Source: Isoetes taiwanensis (lineage: Eukaryota; Streptophyta; Lycopodiopsida; Isoetales; Isoetaceae). From it: a stretch of 64,000 bases of DNA. Shown here piece by piece: positions 56,420-64,000 of the stretch. Every line of letters starts with the position of its first letter. The stretch's first letter is position 1. The notes beneath the pieces were generated by a model. That model saw nothing but the letters and a program-made list of their open reading frames with translations. It was not told the origin of the DNA and searched no databases. The stretch is from contig JAJEKV010000079.1 in NCBI GenBank assembly GCA_021234155.1, forward strand, positions 2,300,789-2,364,788, in the 5' to 3' direction. The position numbers and the translations under genes were made by a program.

Positions 56420-57835
56420 TGAATGAGGATGGACCACAAGGGATCTTGCCTACTGACACCCAATTTTTTGGATCTCCTGGGTTTACTGTTCCCACGCAAA
56501 TGCCTTGTTCACAGCCCTCTGCTGTACTGCCAGGACATGCTTATTCTTATGCCCCACCACTTTACACCTAGGTTGATGTCCCACCGTCAACTGCGCACAA
56601 CCTCAAACTTACCTATCCGGCTTTTGGGAATGCGAAAGGAAAGCCCATCCTCGATCAGAGTGCTCAGGCATACATGGAAAATTTGAAGCTCTGGTTATCT
56701 TAAATGGCCACTCTCAGCCACAGCTCAAGTTTCCATGCTGCGCGGAGCACCTCATCAATGGCTCATGGCCAATAAAAGTCATTGGAAATAAAACTGGCAA
56801 GACATTAAGACAGCTTTTCTGTCATATTATGGTACCATCGATGATGATCAACAACTTCTCAAGCAACTCAATGACCTTCAACAACAACCCACGGAGTTTG
56901 CCCGTGATTTTGCTGATCGTCTGCATATCTTGGTTACAAGTTCAAGGAATACCCCACGCAGAGTCAGATATTAGTTTGGCTTCTGCAGGGCCTCCCTCCC
57001 GCGATTCGTCTTATGACAGAATACTTCCGACCTAAGACGCTGGACCACGCTATCGAACCTGTGGTATTCCTCTCACAGATCTCCCTTTCATTCCTCCTAT
57101 TATGGTTCCACAAAACACGGTTCAACCTCATCAATCTTTCCCACCACAAAGAAGTCAAATTTTGTGCCACATTTGTAAGTATCAAGGCCATCTAGCCAAT
57201 GAATGCAATTCTATGAATGGTCCTCCTCACTGCAAACGTTGCAATATGTGCAATCATGCTACCGAAGAATGCACGCACTCTCATCCCATGCCTTTTCACC
57301 AAAAAATGGCCTTTCAAGTTCAAATAACGCCTCAGCAATATCAACTGCCTCAGCTTATCCACAACAACAGCAATATCCACAACCTCAGCCACCTCAGCAA
57401 TCATGAGGCCAAAGCTCACGCACTCCTTTTGATCCTGCGAAAGCTCAATGTTATCACTGTCAGGAGTGGGGCCACACCACCACGGCATGCCCACAACTCA
57501 AGTTCAAGTCCAACTTCCAGGCACTAATCAAACGGCCTCGGTACGCCTCACATTGAAAAAAACCACCTTGTGCACCTCAATAGCAGAGGACCCAACAAAC
57601 TCCTCCACCTGATGTATTGGACCAACAAGCTCAAGAAGAGATCTATCAAGCTCTCAATCCTCCGGTACAACAGTCCAACTGGGTTGGTCTGGTCTCACGC
57701 CAGCACCTCGGTACCTGCCGTTTGATGCTCACGCCTCATGACACGCATCCTGCTTTTGCAGTAGATACTGTCCCTCATGAGGAATGTAAGATGGTACATT
57801 TTGCCCCTGATCTAGATGAAGGAAGTTCACGCTAA
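56420..57835 (+). pseudogene. LTR-retrotransposon gag remnant
   Basis: Across several frames one can read a gag core (PTEFARDFADRLHIL in frame with QQLLKQLNDLQ, near 56850-56935), two knuckle-like clusters (CHICKYQGHLANEC and CNMCNHATEECTH, 57160-57290) and a third (CQEWGHTTTACPQ, near 57460-57500), followed by Pro/Gln-rich sequence. Numerous stops and frameshifts. Not obviously related to E1/E2 gag. No pol follows. Confidence 0.65.
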
Positions 57836-57839
57836 TTTT

Positions 57840-58289
57840 TAATACAATATATTTGAGCACGGGGATGATAGTAACACAGTGAATATTGAAATAAGCATGG
57901 TTACAAGGGTACAAATGACAATGATTATACACATTAAAATATTAGGGTTGCAATATCTTGGTGCAATGGCTTGGAGCCATTTGTTGTTTGAATTTATAGA
58001 AACCACCAAAGATGGTGGAGACTGATACAACAAGGCACTAAGTGGCCGGATGCTAGCCATAGCGGCCGGATCCATGCCCTATAAAAGACAAGAAGTATTG
58101 TACAGGAATTTGAGATGCTTATGAGTTGTTCTGTTGAACAGGCTTGGGCTCTCGGGAATGCTAAGATATAATATCTGAAGTTATATTCAGTTGATATTAT
58201 TATTGTTCGTTCCATGATATAGTCTATATAGTTGTATTGTATCTAGTATTGAAAGCATCTTCTAATTGATTTATTTCTTATCATCTTCA
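57840..58289 (+). repeat. copia-type 5' LTR (start uncertain)
   Basis: A/T-rich sequence ending in CTTCA two bases before a primer-binding site (TGGTATCAGAGC, 58292-58303). The left border is not certain because no second LTR is present in the window. Confidence 0.6.
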
Positions 58290-58291
58290 AT

Positions 58292-58303
58292 TGGTATCAG
58301 AGC
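58292..58303 (+). other. primer-binding site of the second copia element
   Basis: TGGTATCAGAGC complementary to initiator tRNA-Met, followed four bases later by the gag ATG. Confidence 0.93.
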
Positions 58304-58306
58304 AGT

Positions 58307-59309
58307 CATGTCAACTAGATTAGGTGCTTCTTTACTAAGTGCAGTGGATGTTTTCAAAGGCATTGGAGGTTTTTAGGTGTGGAAAGAGAAAATTAAAGAA
58401 ATCTTGGAGGTTGAAGATCTGTGGACCTATGTCATTGGAGATGCTGAAGAGGTTGAACTAGTAAGTGATACAAACAGCAAAAATGAGGCTATCATTTCTC
58501 ACTGCTGAGAGCTCAAGCTCAAAAGGAAAAGGTATATCTAGTTCCACCGAGGTAATAGTTGTGATACAAATGTTGTCGCTAAATTGATTGAAGCAAAGGC
58601 ATTATTACAGTTAAGCTAGGCGCAAGCATACTCTTAAAGGTATGAGGAATGAGCCCAAGAGGCATTTGGAAATATCTGATAAAAACATATGAAAACAAAA
58701 CATCCTCTCAGTTGGATGTTCTGGATAGAGAGTTAAGGAATTTAAAATTCCATGACAATGATGATCTTACTGAGTTTTTCCAGAAGCTGGATAATCTAGT
58801 TGCAGACCTGGAGGCAGCAGGAACAAGAATTACTCAAGATCATCAAAAAATGATCATAGCACGTGCATTCACAAATTTTGATCACTTGTCTACTCTAGTA
58901 AGAAATGTAGTAACAAATAGAGATCAGGCAGAGCTAATGGTCAAAACAAAATTGGAACAAAGTAATGGTAATGATGATCATTCTGAAATTCTATTTGCTG
59001 GGAAAGGAAAGACAAGTACTCAGTTAAAAGCAGGTTAGGGCCATGCTACACTTGCAATCAGTACAGACATTTAAAAAATAATTGTCCTAAAAATGCCAGC
59101 GCACAAGAAAATAAATGCTATAACTGCAATGGATTTGGCCACATGGCAGTAAACCGCTCAAGTCCAAAGGACTTTAATAAAGTCGAGGTATTGATAATCC
59201 TAGGGGTAATTCTGGAAGAGAAAGAGGTCAAAACTTCAGAGGGAGAGGCAGAAAGAGAAACCCTGCAGTAAACATGGCAAAAAATGTAACTCTTGCCGAG
59301 GAAGAAGAT
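58307..59309 (+). pseudogene. copia gag fragment
   Basis: Starts MSTRLGASLLSAVDVFKG, the usual copia gag opening. Core at 58649-59038: TSSQLDVLDRELRNLKFHD, FFQKLDNLVADLEAAG. Two knuckles follow (CYTCNQYRHLKNNC, CYNCNGFGHMAVN). Stops at about 58375 and 58505 and a frame change near 58640 break it. The element ends abruptly at about 59310, where copy B starts; protease and pol are absent. Confidence 0.88.
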
Positions 59310-59809
59310 GTTGAAACATGTCTTGCTGCATTGCACCCTACCTGGCCTGCCTTGTGGTCACATATCTTGCACTCACAGGTGCAATCTGCAGTGTGCACCA
59401 TGGAATTTTTCTTCATATTCTTCACCCCTTCCCTCAGCATTGACATCCTCTCATGATAGACGCAACAACAGGTATTGAATTCAGATAACTTTACAACAAA
59501 GTAAGGCTTTAATTTCTCAAAGGCTCTCTGCTTAATTTGAACATCTGGATTGTCTTGCTTGAAACTAGTGAAGAATTTTGTCCGAAAAATAAGAATAGAA
59601 AACTACTTAGTAAATGCAAATGCTAATGCTAATACCACTAGTGAAACAAATGCTAATAAATAGCAACTTAGAACTAATTGTTGATTCCATTAGCATTACA
59701 ACTTAACCCTTAGCAAACCAAACTACTAACCAATGCTAGGATGTTGGGCTGAAAGCATTGCTAATCTATAGTGGTAGATTGGCTTTACTAACTACAGATT
59801 TAGTGTAGT

Positions 59810-59945
59810 GCTAACATTGACAAAATTACTAACAGTGGCACCAACATTAACGAAATTAGTAACGTTAGCACTACCATTAACAAAATCACTAACACTGACA
59901 CTAACATCAACACAATTACTAAAAGTGACACTAACATTATAAAGG
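59810..59945. repeat. intronic minisatellite, copy B
   Basis: The same ACTAACATT-based degenerate array as 22090-22250. Confidence 0.7.
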
Positions 59946-60378
59946 TTAGAAACCTTAGCACTTTCACAAAAAAGGCTCAATTATCAACCATCAATAGCAC
60001 TAAAAGTTGCTAGAATGATAAGAACGTGTAGACTAATTTGATTAGCAGACACAATTCATATTAGTATCAGTACATCAAAACTTATAAAAAATACTAGTAA
60101 TTAGTAAACTTGAAAAATACTTAGTAAAGAACTTTTTTTACAAATAGTATACCTGGCTCATATCAAAGTAATGTGTTGGATGCTTGGGATGTTTTCCTCT
60201 ACCAGATCTGACGTCCTTGAAGTTAGGTGAAACTCTAATCACTTCTTGGCTCAGGGAATCCTTTCTCTTCTTCCTTCCCCCAAGAGCCCATAATGCATTT
60301 TTATTCCTAATTGCAGCAGGTGCTTTTTAGCTTTGGAACAATTCCTTGGATGAATTCCTAAAGCCTTGGCAGCTAATC

Positions 60379-60624
60379 CAAGGGGGATTCACTCATGTAT
60401 AAGGGGGATATGTCATCTGCGTGCATGGGGTGGCAAAAACCCCCTTGTATATGGATCTTTAAAAGCAAAATTTGACCCCTTTCGAATAAAAATTACCCAG
60501 GATAATGCAAAAAATACCAGAAAAAGGATCCCCTGCCGACCGTATATATACGAAAATGGGTCCAAAAAACCCCTTTCCCGTGCATGCAGATGGGTTATAC
60601 GCCCAAAACTGTGAACCCCCCTTG
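60379..60624. mobile_element. hAT-like MITE in copy B exon
   Basis: 246 bp with termini CAAGGGGGATTCAC and GTGAACCCCCCTTG, flanked by 8-bp duplications AGCTAATC (60371-60378 and 60625-60632). Copy A has the empty site once at 22659-22666. Termini and duplication length fit hAT. No coding capacity beyond chance frames. Confidence 0.93.
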
Positions 60625-61933
60625 AGCTAATCTTTTGCTTCCATGCCTGACCTTCCAAGTGCCATGACTAATGCTGCCCTTTTTGCTGCTAATTTGTCAT
60701 TGGACTCCACTCCTTTCATATGTTGTATGGTTTCTTGGATGCTACCGACAATTTTACTGTGAACAATCTTTTCCTTATCAGACACTGCAACCTGCATAAC
60801 TTTGTTGTTCTCCACTAGATGCCATACTTCTTTCTTCTGGTCTGTAGACATCGAACTTGTCAAATTTAAAAACATTTTTGTGATTATGGGGGCTGCATGT
60901 TGCAGTTGCTTTTTCGAGTGCTCAATACTCCAATCTAAATTTTCATTTCACAATCGTTGCCTCATCTTGCTTGCTCTTTGCCGTTGCTTCTGCAAATGCC
61001 ATTTCTGCCTCCTGTCTTCGTCATTAGTCATTGGATCACAAGAAGCCTGAACAAAAACTGGATGGAAAGAAAGAAATAAGATCTCTCTCCCTCGAGAAAG
61101 GGAAAATCAACCATGCCCTGATATTCTCGCTAATTTTGAATTTCCCTCTTCCCCTAATACTAAAAAATAGTGCTAATTTGGGTGGACAAAAGGACACAAA
61201 AAATGAGACACCGTAAGATGCAAGGACCCGGTAGGACATTACCCAATCTTTGTTATCTTCCATATGAGTCTTCCTTGGTCACTCTTTTCTATTCAATGCC
61301 ACCATGCAGGAATGTAAAAGCACTTTAATCTCAAACTGGACAAGAAAAAGAACAGGTCATTCTGAGTCACTTAAGATTCTAAAGCTTTATATTTACCATT
61401 ACTTTGAAGTCATTGGAGAAAGCCCCCGAAGCATCTTTCTTTGGAGGTAGAACTGTCACATGGCAACGCACTTTCCAATGGCATTAAGCTTAGATGCAAA
61501 GCGTAGTATAACATTCTAATCTAATCATTTAAACCGAAAGTAACCTAGCAACTTAATCTAAAATTTTGATTGAAACGAAAACTTCTAGAGTCTCCGTGTC
61601 ATAGATAAAGATATATGATGAACAAGTTGAACTAGAAGTTGCATTGTAGAGATACCATAAACAATCTAATCCAAACATTGACCAAATTGTTGAAATCCTA
61701 TCGCCACAACCAAATCTTTGGACTTTGAAAAAATTATGAATGGCCAGAATGCCGTACCAATTCAATTTGTGTTTTTAAAGATCAACTCGATTACGAATTT
61801 TGCCAGGGGCGGTCATAACTAAGTCAGCATATGAATAGTCTAGCACTTTCTTGAATTTTTATGACCGTAGATGAAATCCAACGATTCTAAGGCTCTCCAC
61901 GTGCACAAAAATCCTAGCTGGCTACAAGTGGAC

Positions 61934-62960
61934 AAAGCAAAGCTTCAGTTGAATTCTTCTCATATGAATTCACATTCAAAAATACCTATACCAGCAAGGA
62001 TGGTTCAGCAGATCAAAAAATTAAATGAGTCTACTTCTATTGACTCACAGTTGACTAAACCTACAAGTCAAATCATTGAAGATATGACTCAAGAATTATC
62101 TCAGCACCAAGTCAACCTTCAAGTCAACTGTCAAAATCCTTTTCAGGTATTAACTGACCTTAATGGTAATCTAGATTCTGAATTAACACTAGAGTGGTCA
62201 GGTGATGGACCATAAATGGTCCATTTAAAGAGTTCACTTTAAAATTCATACAAAATCACGAAGCGTGCACTTCTAGGACATCCTAGAACATGCTAGCACA
62301 TTCTAGAACATTTTAGACCATTGTAGAACTTTCTAGAGTAGTGTAGAACTTTATAGGTCTAGAACATTCCAGAACTTTCTAGACTATCATAGGACTTTTT
62401 GGAACATCCTAAAATAACCTAGAGATTAGGTGGACACCCTAGAGATTAGGCGAACCATTAGCATTCCAAAGAGCCTTAACAATGATTGAGGTGCTTACCC
62501 ACCCACGAGCATCTCGAAGATTCAAGATTAGTGTTGAACCGAATTATCCATCCTCATGTCAAAGGCCCCTTTACATACTGGAAAAGGAGCCTCTTTTCTA
62601 CTCGAATGCATGTGGGATATTTGTTTATACCCTAACATTCTAGAATATTTAGGAACTTTTTTAGAACATTCCAGAACTTTCTAAAATATCCTAGAATATC
62701 CTAGGACTCTCTAGAATTGTTAAGAATATTCTAGAACTTTTTAGATGCTATATAATGTTCTAGAAGTTTCTAAAACTTTTTAGAACATGCCAGGCTAGAA
62801 CATTCTCGAGCACCCTAGAGACATATGTGGACCATTAGCGTTTGAGATAATCTTAACAAGAAAAAAGCACACAATCGAAGAAAGAAAGTGAGAAGAGTTG
62901 GTTAAGAGGTTTCCTTTCAGATCCCCCTTGCGAGGGTGATGGGGATGGGTGTTCGATTCA
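61934..62960. other. extra block in copy B, with TTCnnGAA-rich array
   Basis: Copy A lacks this block (its counterpart junction is at about 30735-30755). The first part has an open frame (61871-62215) without recognisable domain. The rest (62258-62820) is a degenerate array of TTCTAGAACATT-type units. Block ends are approximate and no terminal repeats were found. Confidence 0.65.
62258..62820. repeat. TTCTAGAA array resembling heat-shock elements
   Basis: Dozens of imperfect TTCTAGAAC units in two clusters (62258-62420 and 62637-62820). Several give perfect alternating nGAAnnTTCn runs, for example GAAcaTTCcaGAActTTC at 62362 and again at 62664. Confidence 0.75.
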
Positions 62961-63215
62961 AAAGTCTCAATTCATGTTTGTGCAAACGTGCGGAAAAAAA
63001 AATTTCTCCTCTGCATATTCTAACAAAATGGCAGTATATCAAGATAACATTTCTTTTCGCACCATGGTTACAATGCGAGATAGGCCACCCCACAATTTAA
63101 CAAACACTCAATTTCGCACTGTGGTCATGGTGCGATATGCAAAGCAGGCCGATACGAATATAGAATACATACAACTAAATAATACATAATATAGGAACTA
63201 AAACTTTTTCATTCA

Positions 63216-63531
63216 AAAAAAAAAAAAACAGTTTACATGACTTTGTCAAGGCAACATCTTGGCACATTATTGCCACGCTCTCTCTATGCACAGCACATTT
63301 TCACAAAACTTGACCATGTGATTTTCAGCTGCCAAAAAAAGAGATGAAAAAGTTGCCACGTCCAAAAATTAGTGCAATCCACATCATTGAGCAGACCCTG
63401 GCGTGCAAAGGCTGAAATAATTATAGTGCATGAGACTACATTCCTTTCAAGCATTTGTTAAGAGAAATTAAAGCCTTAAGATAAGGTGCCCTGGAATGGC
63501 TCACTTACCAGCGCTTACATTAAGAAATAAA
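63216..63531. other. no gene seen
   Basis: Starts with a poly(A)-like run of 14 A near 63216-63230, then unique-looking A/T-rich DNA up to the LTR fragment. Confidence 0.5.
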
Positions 63532-63562
63532 GACATTGTCGTAGCATAGCCTGGTGCAGCAG
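63532..63562 (+). mobile_element. E2-family LTR fragment at the second E1 junction
   Basis: Differs from positions 1-31 at one base, including the terminal AGCAG next to the E1 LTR. The sequence immediately left of it is not LTR-like, so the host LTR is truncated here. Confidence 0.75.
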
Positions 63563-64000
63563 TGTGACGTCCCCTACTCGTATACGGTGCACCCACCGTA
63601 TAAAAACAGGAGTTCATCCCCCATACCAGTTCCATACTGATACAGGGCCCTCCACATAGCACTGCACCCGTAACGAGTCTTAGTGGGAAGAGTGAAGGGG
63701 TCATTTTACCCTGTCTCCCTCAGGGCCTACCTAGCTGCGGAAGCGTAAACATACATGTCAGTATACAACATAATCACATATCCACCTCAAAGGGTGGTAC
63801 ATCAACATCTGCATAAACAAGGATCAGCACAAAACATATGGGTTCCTACCCAAGGCTCAGACTCGAAGGAATGACTGACGGCTTGGGTCTCCAGAGTTCC
63901 TTGCAGACAGAATTTATGGCAATGGATTTGGCTGGCATATGAACATGGCTTAGGGTGGTCCACTCCATCCGCCCCTCCTGTGCACACTTTGCAGAGTAGG
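63563..64000 (-). repeat. E1-family LTR, cut by the window end
   Basis: 438 bp matching LTR1 (32-469) with only about four differences, closer than LTR1 is to LTR2 or LTR3. It suggests a duplicated locus instead of an independent insertion. Confidence 0.92.

Larger units (their letters stand above)
59313..63215 (-). pseudogene. copy B of the unidentified intron-containing family
   Basis: Collinear with copy A (about 20990-23065 plus 29839-31042). The minus-strand exon at 60875 down to 60148 is split by a hAT MITE and encodes EVWHLVENNKVMQVAVSD, then ALGIHPRNCSKAKKHL and GKHPKHPTHYFD. The intron runs from about 60150 to 59590. The next exon (59590-59313) encodes QIKQRAFEKLKPYFVVKLSE, MSMLREGVKNMKKNS and the Cys-rich DCTCECKICDHKAGQVGC. 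The left edge abuts copia gag. It is less damaged than copy A in this exon. Family unknown; a domesticated or mobile DNA transposase is my best guess. Confidence 0.55.

Noticed and set aside
62258-62820. CRISPR-like array
   Set aside because: Units are short, degenerate and adjacent without unique spacers, in a plant genome.

Overview
The window looks like repeat-rich nuclear DNA of a land plant. LTR retrotransposons primed by initiator tRNA-Met, an L1-type LINE, a Mutator-type transposase and hAT-type MITEs are nested in each other. Between them lie intron-containing fragments of plant genes (GIF/SSXT coactivator, SPF45 splicing factor, sulfate-transporter STAS domain) and a piece of plastid trnF. 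The species cannot be named from this; a large, TE-loaded genome is inferred. I see no clearly intact host gene.

Layout. 1-20857: a Ty3/gypsy chromovirus-type composite on the minus strand (element E1, 32-19578, three LTRs, TSD AGCAG) inserted in an LTR of a related family. 20858-31042: copy A of an unidentified intron-containing gene or transposon family, interrupted by a hAT-like MITE and by a decayed Ty1/copia element (about 23066-29838), itself interrupted by a 3-kb unit with a foldback. 31043-39612: a graveyard of host gene fragments. 39613-54815: an L1-like LINE split by a Ty3/gypsy element on the plus strand (E2, 41632-53871, TSD CTCCC). 54820-59310: MULE transposase, a gag remnant, and a 5' copia fragment. 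59313-63215: copy B of the unidentified family with its own hAT MITE and an insert rich in TTCnnGAA. 63532-64000 repeats positions 1-469 at about 99%, including 31 bp of host DNA beside the LTR.

Main finding. E1 and E2 both carry two extra reading frames between the primer-binding site and gag. The first (ORFa: E1 13936 down to 12662, E2 43833-44926) is a histone H3 homologue. It starts with the H3 tail MARTKQTAR(K), continues through a long acidic/basic low-complexity linker, and ends in an H3 histone fold about half identical to canonical H3. The two tails differ only at third codon positions, apart from a 2-nt insertion in E1, which argues for selection on the peptide. The second (ORFb) is a conserved protein of about 500-560 aa with an acidic tract and no family I recognise. 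ORFa and ORFb are separated in both elements by a pair of long hairpins about 200 bp apart. Gag, protease, RT, RNase H, integrase and a chromodomain follow. A retroelement that encodes both its own histone H3 and a chromodomain integrase is, to my knowledge, undescribed. Both copies here are broken by frameshifts and stops, so the claim concerns the family, not these copies as working genes.
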